Shown one piece after another: positions 44,187 through 53,109 of a stretch of DNA of 64,000 bases. Origin of the DNA: CAVSVP01 sp963731125 (GTDB lineage: Bacteria > Pseudomonadota > Gammaproteobacteria > Competibacterales > Competibacteraceae); assembly GCA_963731125.1 (NCBI GenBank), contig CAVSVP010000036.1, positions 1-64,000 of the forward strand, read 5' to 3'. The notes under the pieces were generated by a model that was given only the letters and a program-made list of their open reading frames with translations, was not told the origin of the DNA and ran no database searches. The position numbers and the translations under genes were made by a program. Each line of letters opens with the position of its first letter. Position 1 is the first letter of the stretch.

Positions 44187-44582
44187 GTGACAAAGCAAAA
44201 CTTAATCGTTTTCTGGTTATCTCTGTGCATGCTTGGCGTGTTTGCGTTGAGCGGCACGGTAAATGCCCAAGATGATCGTAACCTGCCTGTGGTAACGGGT
44301 AAACATTGGGTGGAGTCGACGGAACGGGAAAAGAAGGCTTTTCTGATTGGTATGGGAACCATTATAGAAATTGAACAAGAAGTGCAGAGTAAAAATCCTT
44401 CTTCTGAAAAAACCAAGAGCTTTATCCCAACGTTCGTTGCAGGACTGAGCCAGTATAGTATTACAGAGATTATGAATCAGATAGATAGTTGGTACCAGGC
44501 TCATCCTGACCAACTGAATCGTCCGGTGATTGAGGTGATCTGGTCCGAACTGGTTATACCCAAGGTTGAGTCTAGTCAATGA
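44187..44582 (+). CDS. Small exported protein (Rap1a-like pattern)
   Basis: A 131-residue protein opening with GTG after AGGGG. A signal peptide (MTKQNLIVFWLSLCMLGVFALSG, cleavage after VNA) leads to a helical domain. The pattern of hydrophobic helix, FVAGLSQYSITEIMNQIDSWYQAHPDQLNRPVIEVIW, resembles the C-terminus of Rap1a/Tai-like periplasmic immunity proteins, although no cognate toxin is nearby. It overlaps the following glycine-zipper gene by four bases, so the two are probably coupled. Confidence 0.6.
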   Translation: MTKQNLIVFWLSLCMLGVFALSGTVNAQDDRNLPVVTGKHWVESTEREKKAFLIGMGTIIEIEQEVQSKNPSSEKTKSFIPTFVAGLSQYSITEIMNQIDSWYQAHPDQLNRPVIEVIWSELVIPKVESSQ

Positions 44583-44842
44583 ATAGAGGAATTAAGCTTA
44601 TGAAAGCCTTAGCATTATTGTCGAGCGCTAGCATATTGGTTGGTGTGGTGGGTTGCACCAATATGACCCCTGAAGGACAGGGAACGTTAAGCGGCGCCGC
44701 CATGGGCGCAGCGGCCGGTGCGGGTATCAGTGCCATTGCGGGAGGCAACGCCGGCATTGGTGCCGCCGTCGGCGGGTTGATGGGTGGTGTTGCGGGAAAC
44801 ATGGAAGGTAGAAGAGCAAGTAGTAATTATTATCGCTACTGA
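44579..44842 (+). CDS. Glycine-zipper lipoprotein
   Basis: An 87-residue lipoprotein. The signal ends in lipobox VVGC. The mature part is a glycine zipper: GTLSGAAMGAAAGAGISAIAGGNAGIGAAVGGLMGGVAG, forming two closely packed helices able to oligomerise in a membrane. It ends with a short Arg- and Tyr-rich tail. The ATG overlaps the previous stop (ATGA). A second ATG at 44600 would give a shorter signal. The zipper is of the same class as the remnant at 24346-24618, without close identity. Confidence 0.8.
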   Translation: MNRGIKLMKALALLSSASILVGVVGCTNMTPEGQGTLSGAAMGAAAGAGISAIAGGNAGIGAAVGGLMGGVAGNMEGRRASSNYYRY

Positions 44843-44909
44843 TTATAGATCCGTTTCCTGCGGGAAAATAACTTGTTGATTGTGTAAATTCCGAAGTGAG
44901 GTAACAAGA

Positions 44910-45395
44910 ATGAAAACTTTCATGGTTTCGCTGTTAGGGGTGGTGTTAACTCTCACCCTGAATGCCGCTGCTTTTGCCCAGTTCAACGATAAAAATGCTG
45001 CGTTTCCGGCCCCTGGCCCTGGTGAAGCCGATAAGGAATACACTTTTATCGTACCCGAGGGTGTTACCATTGAAACCCCCCAGGGAGAAACCTACAAAGG
45101 TGGAGAAACTATTGGTATTCCGGGGAAATATCTTGAACTGCTCGCCACGGACCGGGCTGAAGAGATCGTAACCGTGGGAAACGCGGTTGGACAACAAACC
45201 GAATGGACAGAAGTGGAAAGGGCAAATTATGGTGTTGTCATGTTAACGATTCCCGAGGGGGTAACCGTGACAAGGAAGGATGGCAGCGTCCTGAAAGGGC
45301 CAACATCGGTACCGATGGTAGTCACCATGGCAGATTTACAATTGTCTGAGGAGACAAAGAGAGAATTCCGCAGGTTACAGTGGGGGTCACAGTAG
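44910..45395 (+). CDS. Small exported protein with an internal duplication
   Basis: A 161-residue protein started at the ATG after GAGGTAAC. The signal peptide MKTFMVSLLGVVLTLTLNAAAFA is cleaved after AFA. The mature part contains two similar segments: VPEGVTIETPQGETYKGGETIGIPG and IPEGVTVTRKDGSVLKGPTSVPM, each a beta-hairpin-like unit starting with PEGVT. No family is recognised. An intrinsic terminator follows, which ends this group of small exported proteins. Confidence 0.7.
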   Translation: MKTFMVSLLGVVLTLTLNAAAFAQFNDKNAAFPAPGPGEADKEYTFIVPEGVTIETPQGETYKGGETIGIPGKYLELLATDRAEEIVTVGNAVGQQTEWTEVERANYGVVMLTIPEGVTVTRKDGSVLKGPTSVPMVVTMADLQLSEETKREFRRLQWGSQ

Positions 45396-45442
45396 GGTTT
45401 CGTTAGCGGCTAACAGTGGCTTTTGTAGCCGGCGAATAAGTC

Positions 45443-45468
45443 AAGGGGGCGTGCGCCCCCTTTATTTT
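45443..45468 (+). terminator. Intrinsic terminator
   Basis: AAGGGGGC-GTGC-GCCCCCTTT forms an eight-pair, GC-rich stem with a four-base loop and is followed by TTATTTT. This is a good Rho-independent terminator for the small exported-protein genes upstream. It sits about 90 bases before the acetyl-CoA synthetase start. Confidence 0.85.
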
Positions 45469-45559
45469 GCAACCATGATTAAGTCCAGTCACTGAATGTC
45501 TTTTGGATAAACTGTCTTAGCGGTAAGCTAACCTTTCCATTTAGCGGGGAAAGGTACCT

Positions 45560-47332
45560 ATGCATTGGCAGATCATTAAAAAACTCCATAGAAGCGGATC
45601 AGTCACTCCTAACCTGCCGGACTATGAGGAAGCACAGGCACGCTTCTCCTGGAATCAGATGCGCCGGGAATTGGACGGGTTACCGGAGGAGGGTGGCCTC
45701 AATATCGCTTATGAGGCCGTGGATCGACATGCAGCAGGTCCTCGTCGTGAGCACCCGGCATTGCGTTGGCTGGGCAACAACGGCGAGGTGTGGGATTATA
45801 CCTATGTAGAACTCCGTGAACTGACCAATCGTTTTGCCAATGTACTCAAAAACTTGGGAATCGGTAAGGGAGACTGCGTCTTTGTGCTGGCCGAGCGGAT
45901 TCCTGAGCTTTATATCGCTGCCCTGGGCACCTTAAAAAACGGCTCGGTATTTTGTCCTCTATTTGCCGCCTTCGGCCCTGAACCCATCGCTGCGCGTATG
46001 GCGATCGGCGAGGGCAGGGTGCTGGTAACCACTGAGACTTTGTATCAGCGGCGCCAGATTGGGATGTTACGCGATTCCCTGCCGCAGCTGCGCCATGTGA
46101 TACTCGTTGGCAAAGACGGCCAAGCGACTGCTGTTCCCGATACTCAAGACTTTCATCAACTGCTTGCGGCGGCGAATGCCGATTTCACCTTTGCTCCGAC
46201 AGACCCCGAGGATATGGCACTGCTGCACTTTACCAGCGGTACCACGGGTAAGCCTAAAGGGGCTATACATGTCCATGCGTCCGTGTTAATGCACTATTTG
46301 ACCGGCAAGCTGGCGCTGGATTTACATCGCGACGACGTGTTCTGGTGTACGGCGGATCCGGGCTGGGTGACGGGGACTTCTTACGGCATTATCGCTCCCC
46401 TGGTCAACGGGGTAACGAGTATCATCGATGCCGGTGAGTTCGACCCTAAACGCTGGTATCGTATCTTACAGGATCAGCGGATTAACGTGTGGTACACGGC
46501 GCCTACGGCCATCCGCATGCTGATGAAGTTAGGCACCGCAGCGGTTCGTGGATATGACCTGAGTCACCTGCGGTTTCTCGCCAGCGTCGGGGAACCGCTC
46601 AATCCCGAGGCGGTGGTTTGGGGACGAGACGCCTTCGGATTGCCCTTCCATGATACGTGGTGGCAAACGGAAACCGGCGGCATCATCATTGCCAATTATC
46701 CTTGTATGGATATCAAACCGGGTTCCATGGGGCGTCCGCTGCCCGGCATTGAGGCGGCCATCGTGCGCCGTACCCGACTCGGCGGCATAGAGGTACTCAA
46801 GGGCCCGAATCAGGAGGGTGAACTGGCCCTGCGCCTCAGTTGGCCTTCCCTGTTTCGTGGCTATCTCCATGAAGGGTTACGCTACCGGCAATGCTTTGCC
46901 GATGGCTATTATCTGACGGGCGATCTGGCCCGGCGCGATAGCGACGGTTATTTTTGGTTCGTAGGGCGTGCTGACGATATGATTAAGTCAGCCGGTCATC
47001 TGATCGGACCTTTTGAAGTCGAAAGCGTGCTGCTGGAACATCCGGCGGTGGCCGAGGCCGGCGTTATCGGTAAACCCGACTCCGTAGCCATGGAGGTGGT
47101 AAAAGCTTTTGTCGCCCTGAAACCAGGATACAAACCGGGCGAAGAGCTCAAACGCGAGATAATGGCGCTGGCTCGCAAACGTTTAGGTGTGGCAGTGGCG
47201 CCCCGAGAACTCGATTTTCAGCCTAATCTTCCTAAAACCCGTAGTGGCAAGATCATGCGTCGTCTACTGAAAGCGCGCGAAATGGGGTTGCCCGAAGGAG
47301 ATCTTTCTACCCTGGAAGAGGGCGATGCTTAA
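45560..47332 (+). CDS. acsA: Acetyl-CoA synthetase (AMP-forming)
   Basis: A 590-residue member of the ANL superfamily that activates acetate (or another short acid) to acyl-CoA via acyl-AMP. The phosphate loop FTSGTTGKPKG is near residue 222. TADPGWVTGTSYG (about 264), WWQTETGG (about 367) and the hinge region YLTGDLARRD follow. The C-terminal PKTRSGKIMRR places the catalytic Lys that is reversibly acetylated in this family. The length and ADPGWVTG motif favour the Bacillus AcsA type. It ends two bases before the convergent ydcH stop. Confidence 0.9.
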   Translation: MHWQIIKKLHRSGSVTPNLPDYEEAQARFSWNQMRRELDGLPEEGGLNIAYEAVDRHAAGPRREHPALRWLGNNGEVWDYTYVELRELTNRFANVLKNLGIGKGDCVFVLAERIPELYIAALGTLKNGSVFCPLFAAFGPEPIAARMAIGEGRVLVTTETLYQRRQIGMLRDSLPQLRHVILVGKDGQATAVPDTQDFHQLLAAANADFTFAPTDPEDMALLHFTSGTTGKPKGAIHVHASVLMHYLTGKLALDLHRDDVFWCTADPGWVTGTSYGIIAPLVNGVTSIIDAGEFDPKRWYRILQDQRINVWYTAPTAIRMLMKLGTAAVRGYDLSHLRFLASVGEPLNPEAVVWGRDAFGLPFHDTWWQTETGGIIIANYPCMDIKPGSMGRPLPGIEAAIVRRTRLGGIEVLKGPNQEGELALRLSWPSLFRGYLHEGLRYRQCFADGYYLTGDLARRDSDGYFWFVGRADDMIKSAGHLIGPFEVESVLLEHPAVAEAGVIGKPDSVAMEVVKAFVALKPGYKPGEELKREIMALARKRLGVAVAPRELDFQPNLPKTRSGKIMRRLLKAREMGLPEGDLSTLEEGDA

Positions 47333-47334
47333 TA

Positions 47335-47571
47335 TCAGCGTCTTAATGTGGAATAGAGTGCATCTTTGAGATAGAGACGCTTTTTCTTCAGTTCTTCCAC
47401 ATAGAAATCAGAGTGACCCTCATTAGTCTCTTCGATACGCTCCACTTCTCTGTTAATCTCGTGGTACTCATCGAACAGTCGCGCAAAGCGGGCATCATTG
47501 GTTACTAATTCACTGATGCGGTCTTGGTACTCGGGAAGTTCGTGGAAAAGATCATGATTATCACCTAACAT
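47335..47571 (-). CDS. YdcH/DUF465 family protein
   Basis: A 78-residue, entirely helical, highly charged protein. DEYHEINREVERIE and EELKKKRLYLKDALYSTLR match the DUF465 pattern of a two-helix coiled coil. No function is known for the family. It converges with the acetyl-CoA synthetase gene with a two-base gap. Confidence 0.9.
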   Translation of the reverse strand: MLGDNHDLFHELPEYQDRISELVTNDARFARLFDEYHEINREVERIEETNEGHSDFYVEELKKKRLYLKDALYSTLRR

Positions 47572-47812
47572 GGCTAGCCTCTTTGTTGAGCGTTATCAGT
47601 GAGCAAAACCGGCAAAAGGAGTTTCCGTCTGCCGATATCGAATTAAATGACACCGCCGGCGGTTATCTCTTATCATCGCCTACGATTATTATCGCCTATG
47701 ATGCACAGTGGTGCTATGCGGCGATGGTTTTACTTTAGCGCGATTTAAGCGGTGTAGGCACGGTTGCAATGTAACATTTTTGTAAATTAATACGATTTTG
47801 GAGAAGTCGTCA

Positions 47813-47971
47813 ATGAGTATGGCACTTTTACGTTTACTGTTTGTTTTTACCGTGATGCTGATGTTGCAAGGAGGATTGGCTGGCTGTAATACGATTGAAG
47901 GCGCCGGTAAAGATATCAGAGCGGCGGGTAAAACCATTGAAGATACCGCAGAAAAAGCGAAACCTTATTGA
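47813..47971 (+). CDS. Entericidin A/B family lipoprotein
   Basis: A 52-residue protein, missed by simple length cut-offs. The start is the ATG after GGAGAAG. The signal contains a hydrophobic core (LLRLLFVFTVMLMLQGG) and lipobox LAGC at residues 22-25. The mature part is CNTIEGAGKDIRAAGKTIED..., the entericidin sequence pattern. Entericidins are small membrane lipoproteins tied to stress and programmed lysis in E. coli. No second antidote copy was seen next to it. It lies 29 bases before the YdcF gene. Confidence 0.9.
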   Translation: MSMALLRLLFVFTVMLMLQGGLAGCNTIEGAGKDIRAAGKTIEDTAEKAKPY

Positions 47972-48000
47972 TCAGATAGCCGAAGGCGCGACCTGGGGCT

Positions 48001-48780
48001 TTGGTTATTAGCCCCTGCCCGGAATATAGTCTGATTAGCTTTCTTGAAAACCTTGTCCTTCCCCCTAGCGGCCCTATCCTGATTGGCATCATCGGTCTTT
48101 TGTTTCTGCGGCGCCGCCACGTAAGCATAATACTGTTGGTAACCAGCGTCGTGAGTGTCTATGTCTGCAGTATTCCGTTCACTGCCAATGTATTAAACCA
48201 TTATGTGCAGAGCGTGACTGCCCTGGCCGAGCGTGACCTCGAGCAAGGGAAACCCGATGTCATCGTGGTGTTGGGGGGTGGTCTATATGATGATGCTCCG
48301 GAGTATGGCGCTGACACGGTGAACCTGCGTACTCTGGGGCGTATGCGCTATGCTGCCCGCTTGGCGCGCCAAACCGGATTGCCGCTGCTGGTTGTTGGAG
48401 GTTATGCCGAAGATGGGCCGCCCGAAGCGGATCTGATGAAGCCAATATTAAAGGAAGAATTCGGAATCCCTACCGTATGGGTTGAAAACACCAGCCGCGA
48501 CACTTGGGAAAATGCTTTCCACAGTGCGCCGATCTTGAAATCCCTGGGGGTCGATACGGTGGTGTTGGTGACCAATGCCGCCCATATGCCGCGAGCTAGC
48601 GAGTCTTTTCAGCGGGCTGGTCTGCAGGTCATCCCCGCGCCTACCCTGTTTTTCCCTTCTCAGCCAGAAGCCGGTGAAAGCTATTCTTGGATACCCTCGT
48701 ATGCGGCTGTCTCTCGGTTGCACTATGCCCTTCACGAAGCGCTTGGGAGGCTCTGGTATCGGTGGCGGAGTAGAGACTGA
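48001..48780 (+). CDS. YdcF/DUF218 (ElyC/SanA-like) membrane protein
   Basis: A 259-residue protein. Two N-terminal helices (about residues 18-36 and 40-60) are followed by the DUF218 domain: PDVIVVLGGGLYDD (about 84-97), LLVVGGYAEDG (about 127-137), ENTSRDTWENA (about 160-170) and VVLVTNAAHMPRASESFQRAG (about 184-204). E. coli homologues act in envelope biogenesis, possibly on lipid-linked intermediates. The start is a TTG and is the weakest part of this call. Confidence 0.85.
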   Translation: MVISPCPEYSLISFLENLVLPPSGPILIGIIGLLFLRRRHVSIILLVTSVVSVYVCSIPFTANVLNHYVQSVTALAERDLEQGKPDVIVVLGGGLYDDAPEYGADTVNLRTLGRMRYAARLARQTGLPLLVVGGYAEDGPPEADLMKPILKEEFGIPTVWVENTSRDTWENAFHSAPILKSLGVDTVVLVTNAAHMPRASESFQRAGLQVIPAPTLFFPSQPEAGESYSWIPSYAAVSRLHYALHEALGRLWYRWRSRD

Positions 48781-48814
48781 TAATGGCGTATGGATATTCT
48801 GCCGGCTGACCTGC

Positions 48815-49999
48815 TTACCGGAAGGAGGCGCGTTCCAAGCAGGCACAGGCCTCATCCAGATCTTTATGGCAACGATTCACCCAGGCCTCTCCCCAGAAAA
48901 AATGGCAACTTGTCTCCGCCCGCAGCACGCGCCAGTGAGCTTCTTCTAGTTGCTGGTGTAACTCTGGGTTATAGGTATCCATGGCCATGGCGTCGGCACT
49001 GGCGGCGTGCACGGCCTGACTGACTTCCCCTAAGCGAGTAAGGGCATCCTGTTGCGCCTGAGAGCCGGTCCACTGCACGAAATCCGTACCGTGGTGCCAG
49101 CCGGTATTCCAGGCTCCCGGGCCGACATTCACCACTCCCTGCGCCCCGTGTTGGGCCAGATACTCTTCGATAAACACCGGCCGCACCGCACTCTCCCCCG
49201 CCTGCACCCGGCGCAGCAGCTCCTGATAAAAGCCGCTCCAGAAATTGTGTCCCGGCAGCGGGTTGCGAAACCACGGCCCGTTCTCCCCCGGGCCAGCGGT
49301 GGTCACCAGCGGCACAAAATCACAGTGCCGGGTGCGCGCCTGCACCTCCCGCAGAAACCACTCCACCTCCACCTCCACCCCTTCGGCCTGCGCCTTGGAT
49401 AGCTCCCGGTCCCGCACAACGACCACGATCTCCTCTCCCCCAAACTGCGCCACGTGCGGCCGGTAACGCACCTCCTCCCAGCGCATCGGCGTCAGCGGCT
49501 CCACATGCTCGCTGTCCACCACCACATAATCATAGCCTAGGCGCTTTAACAGCGGGATCAACTCCAGGCAAAAGCCCAGCTCCGGCGGCCAGAACCCGGC
49601 AAACCGCTCGCGCTGGAACAGATGCCGCCCGATCCCCTGCCAGCGCCGTACCTGTTCCTCCCAGTCCGCCGGGGGAATCAGCGGCAGCACCGGATGGTAG
49701 TAGCCGGTACCCAGGAGCTGGATGATGCGGGTGTTTTGCAGATACCAGAGCAGCGAGCCGCAGTCGACGATCCCATAGACGCGGCGCTGGAACACCGGAT
49801 CCGCCAGGGTCTCCAGCAGCGTTCCCGAGAGCGCCAGATGCACTCGGCCGAGGTCCTCGTAGTTCCACAATGCGCGCGGAATGCGGTCAATCGCATAGAG
49901 AATCTCCCTGGCCTCCCGCTCGTTAAAGGCCAGAAGATCTTCCAGGTTGCCTGGCGGTTGATGCAGGCTTAACACGAGAGCATGGGCAATGTTCATCAT
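48815..49999 (-). CDS. GH57 family glycoside hydrolase, shorter
   Basis: About 394 residues started at the double ATG 12 bases after the larger GH57 gene's stop. The frame continues upstream without a ribosome site. The domain begins HALVLSLHQPPGN, and the catalytic Glu lies in GFWPPELGF near residue 147. A later DFVPLVTTAGPGENGPW segment could supply the second carboxylate region. GH57 enzymes hydrolyse or transfer alpha-1,4-glucan. It is the last of four minus-strand genes in the glycogen block. Confidence 0.85.
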   Translation of the reverse strand: MMNIAHALVLSLHQPPGNLEDLLAFNEREAREILYAIDRIPRALWNYEDLGRVHLALSGTLLETLADPVFQRRVYGIVDCGSLLWYLQNTRIIQLLGTGYYHPVLPLIPPADWEEQVRRWQGIGRHLFQRERFAGFWPPELGFCLELIPLLKRLGYDYVVVDSEHVEPLTPMRWEEVRYRPHVAQFGGEEIVVVVRDRELSKAQAEGVEVEVEWFLREVQARTRHCDFVPLVTTAGPGENGPWFRNPLPGHNFWSGFYQELLRRVQAGESAVRPVFIEEYLAQHGAQGVVNVGPGAWNTGWHHGTDFVQWTGSQAQQDALTRLGEVSQAVHAASADAMAMDTYNPELHQQLEEAHWRVLRAETSCHFFWGEAWVNRCHKDLDEACACLERASFR

Positions 50000-50010
50000 G
50001 ATGAAACGTC

Positions 50011-51477
50011 TCAAAGAGAGGCTAGAATATCATCAGTGCGCCGGCAGATTTCGCGGCCGTAGTCCGTCCACATACCTTCGCCCCAATACCGGTAACAGCT
50101 TGTTTGTGAGGCCATCAGGTGAAACAGCGCATTACGGTAGCGAGGATCGTCACTGGGAATGCCTGGTTTAAGCACTTTTTCGTGGAATAGGGAACTGACT
50201 TTTTCCATGGGACCCAAAAGATTAGCATAGCCTTTAACCCAGGAAATATCGTTGGTCCAGCTGCCGCCTTCAACATGAAAGCGATTATCCTCCTGTTTCA
50301 GGTCTTCGATCACCCGAGCCAGTTTTTCCGATCCCTGGCCAGGCTCAAAGTGGTCCCAGATACGTTTTTGCAAGAGCGGCTGAATAACGGGAAAGTCTGT
50401 TTCCTGAATATCCATTGCGAACAGGTGTTCCAGGTATTCGGTAACATTCATCGCTGGTGTGGCCGAGCCGGAACATTCTCGCATGACCTCCAGGTATTTC
50501 GGCGGAAATTCATTCATCATGACGCCGCCATTTTCGCCGTCGGCGATTTGCGTTACCAGCGGTGGCACCTGCTTACCCGCCAGTTCCCATTGGGATAAGC
50601 CTTTGGCTTCATAATAGGGCTGCATCTGGGCGACTAATTTGGTGTCGCTGCCCTGGGTTTTGATAATAGCGATGATGCTGACGGTGTCGCCGTGAGCGTT
50701 GGTGCATTGTAGCCGATGGGGGAGGTGTTTACGCTCGGGTCCCCAACCGTTTTCCGGCTGCTCCACGGTATGCTCTTGCACCAGCACCCACTGATAGCCG
50801 CAATCTTTCAGGGTTTTGACGAATTCGTAGGCGACGTCGGGGTGATTCGGTAAGGCCATTTCCGAGGGCGAAAAGCCATGTACGCGTTCCAGTGCCTCTA
50901 AACCGAAGATCGCCGCGAAGTGTTGCTGCCAGGCTTTGACATGCAGCCGGTAATCTTGTACGGGCGTCGAGGGAGCGACGGCATGGCCCCAGGGGCAACC
51001 CAGCCATTCTACAGCATGCCGATACCGGGGCTCGCAGGTCATGGGTTTCAGGGTAGCGAAAACATCGTCTAACCCCATATGGCGGAGCCCGTGCAATAAG
51101 GTGCCTGAGTATTCCAGCATAACGCGCGGCTGTTTGCCTTCTTCAATCAGCTGCGGAATAAACTCGCCCATCCGCTTATAGCACCAGTGAAACACTGAGG
51201 CGTTATGATTGTCCCCGATGCCCGGGTTGTCCATCATGTACTTAAGATTACTGATGAGCTCAGCCGTAGGAAGATCGCTGCCACCAGCCGGGATTAGTGG
51301 CTGATGCATATGCAGGGCGATCGCAAAAGCGCTATTGATATGGCCAAAGTCAAGCGAACCGGCATCGCGAAATGCAGGCGTTTCCCGGCTGCGCCGGAGC
51401 GCCTTTGCAATGGTTTCTTCTGCGCCACTGATATTGGGTACGCCGTCGATGTACTCGGGAAGCTGAGTCATAAGCAT
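50011..51477 (-). CDS. GH57 family glycoside hydrolase, larger
   Basis: A 488-residue protein; ATGs at 51477 and 51471 are both possible, the second with better spaced AAGGA. The GH57 signature begins FAIALHMHQPLIPAGG. The catalytic nucleophile lies in GFSPSEMALP near residue 206, and IADGENGGVMMNEFPPKY near 313-330 gives the acid/base Asp. Such enzymes act on starch or glycogen, as amylase, 4-alpha-glucanotransferase or a branching-type enzyme. The exact specificity is not visible. It lies 30 bases after glgA in the same operon. Confidence 0.87.
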   Translation of the reverse strand: MLMTQLPEYIDGVPNISGAEETIAKALRRSRETPAFRDAGSLDFGHINSAFAIALHMHQPLIPAGGSDLPTAELISNLKYMMDNPGIGDNHNASVFHWCYKRMGEFIPQLIEEGKQPRVMLEYSGTLLHGLRHMGLDDVFATLKPMTCEPRYRHAVEWLGCPWGHAVAPSTPVQDYRLHVKAWQQHFAAIFGLEALERVHGFSPSEMALPNHPDVAYEFVKTLKDCGYQWVLVQEHTVEQPENGWGPERKHLPHRLQCTNAHGDTVSIIAIIKTQGSDTKLVAQMQPYYEAKGLSQWELAGKQVPPLVTQIADGENGGVMMNEFPPKYLEVMRECSGSATPAMNVTEYLEHLFAMDIQETDFPVIQPLLQKRIWDHFEPGQGSEKLARVIEDLKQEDNRFHVEGGSWTNDISWVKGYANLLGPMEKVSSLFHEKVLKPGIPSDDPRYRNALFHLMASQTSCYRYWGEGMWTDYGREICRRTDDILASL

Positions 51478-51507
51478 AGTCCTTGGGTTTGCTGGGGTAA
51501 TGCATTA

Positions 51508-52977
51508 TTAATGACGAATATAGTCATAGATATTGAGATAATCCTGAGCCGGCCGATTCCAGGAATAGTCATAGCGCATGCCGTTGATCATCAACTGCCG
51601 GAACTCATGGGGATAATGATACCAGAGACCAAAGGCGCGGCGCATGGCCGACTCCAGAGCTTGATAGTCCGGGTGATGAAAGACATAACCGTTGCGTCCT
51701 TCCCAGGCTCTTGCGGAGTAATCCCGGTCGAAAACAGTGTCTACCAACCCGCCGATGGCCCGCACGATGGGTACCGTGCCGTATTTGAGCGCCATCATCT
51801 GGGTAAGCCCGCAGGGTTCAAAAAGACTGGGTACGATGATCATATCGGCGCCGGCAAAGATTAAATGCGCCAACTCTTCATTGTAGCCGAGTTCTAGGTG
51901 ACAATTGGGGTTGTCGTTAAGATGATGCTTAAGGTGCCAAAAATAACGATTGATGTCCGGATCCGGACTCGAACCCAGCAGCACAAACTGGGCGTTGTTC
52001 CAAAGGGAATAGAACAGGCCGTGGCGGATCAGGTCCACCCCCTTCTGCTGATCCAGCCGACCCACGCAAGCGACCAGCGGTTTGTAGTCCTTGCTTAGCC
52101 AGAGACGATCGCGCAAGGCTTCTTTATTACCGTATTTCGCATCCAGATTGTCTATGTTGTAGCGATGGGGAATCAACCCATCGATTTCCGGATTCCAGAC
52201 GTCATAATCTACGCCATTGAGTACGCCGCCGAACTTATTCTGGTGCACATAAAGGGTATGGGCGAGTCCGTAGCCTTGTTCCGTATGAAGGGCTTCTCCG
52301 GCGTGTTGCGGCGAGACGGTGGTCACGAAGTTGGCGTAAACGATGCCCCCCTTCATGAGGTTCAGGGCGTGGGGGTTGAAATTATCCCGTAGCCGATCGT
52401 AGTTGTAGTAGTGCTCGTGACGGAGTAGACCCGCGGCCCGAAGAATATATTCTCCGGTAACGCCTTGGTGTTTAAAGTTGTGGATCGTATAGCAAACCCG
52501 CTGTTGAGACATACCAATGTGTTGGTATATTTCGAAAAGCAGGACAGGTACCAGCGCGGTCTGCCAGTCGTGGCAATGGATGATTTCGGGACGCTTACCG
52601 CTTTTCAGTAGGAACTCCATGGCGGCCTTGCTAAAGAAAGCAAACCTCGTGATATCGTCTGGAGAGCCATAATAGTGCCCCCGATTGAAAAAATGGTCCT
52701 GGGAGTGGGGTTCGATAAAGAAACACTTGCGGCCATGGACGAAACCGAACCAGACGGAACAGTGGATGGCGCCGTCGTACCAAGGCACCCATAAGTCATG
52801 GTGGAACTCATGCAGCCCCCAGATGTGGTCGTAGCGCATGCAGTCATACTTGGGAAGAATGATTTCTACGTTATTGCCCCTTATTTCCAATTCTCTACAG
52901 AGCCCGAAAATGACATCGGCTAGACCGCCGACTTTAGCCACGGGTGCGCATTCGGAAGAAACCATGACAATAAACAT
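51508..52977 (-). CDS. glgA: Glycogen synthase
   Basis: A 489-residue GT5 glycogen/starch synthase that elongates alpha-1,4-glucan from ADP- or UDP-glucose. The start chosen, MFIVMVSSECAP, is the classic N-terminus with AGGG upstream. The longer frame is not supported. KVGGLADV near residue 15 is the sugar-nucleotide-binding motif. In the C-terminal half, PSLFEPCGLTQMMALKYGTVPIVRAIGGL gives the second conserved signature. It follows the GH13 gene by about 130 bases and precedes both GH57 genes. Confidence 0.95.
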   Translation of the reverse strand: MFIVMVSSECAPVAKVGGLADVIFGLCRELEIRGNNVEIILPKYDCMRYDHIWGLHEFHHDLWVPWYDGAIHCSVWFGFVHGRKCFFIEPHSQDHFFNRGHYYGSPDDITRFAFFSKAAMEFLLKSGKRPEIIHCHDWQTALVPVLLFEIYQHIGMSQQRVCYTIHNFKHQGVTGEYILRAAGLLRHEHYYNYDRLRDNFNPHALNLMKGGIVYANFVTTVSPQHAGEALHTEQGYGLAHTLYVHQNKFGGVLNGVDYDVWNPEIDGLIPHRYNIDNLDAKYGNKEALRDRLWLSKDYKPLVACVGRLDQQKGVDLIRHGLFYSLWNNAQFVLLGSSPDPDINRYFWHLKHHLNDNPNCHLELGYNEELAHLIFAGADMIIVPSLFEPCGLTQMMALKYGTVPIVRAIGGLVDTVFDRDYSARAWEGRNGYVFHHPDYQALESAMRRAFGLWYHYPHEFRQLMINGMRYDYSWNRPAQDYLNIYDYIRH

Positions 52978-53109
52978 GAGCAATCCCTGGAAATGAAGAA
53001 GTATACGTGATGATCCGAGCCTTGCTACGGAGGCGTGGATCGTCAATGTTTTTTTATAAAACTGCCATTGCTTGGCTTGTTGTTTGTCGCTTACCGGTTG
53101 TGCGTATTG

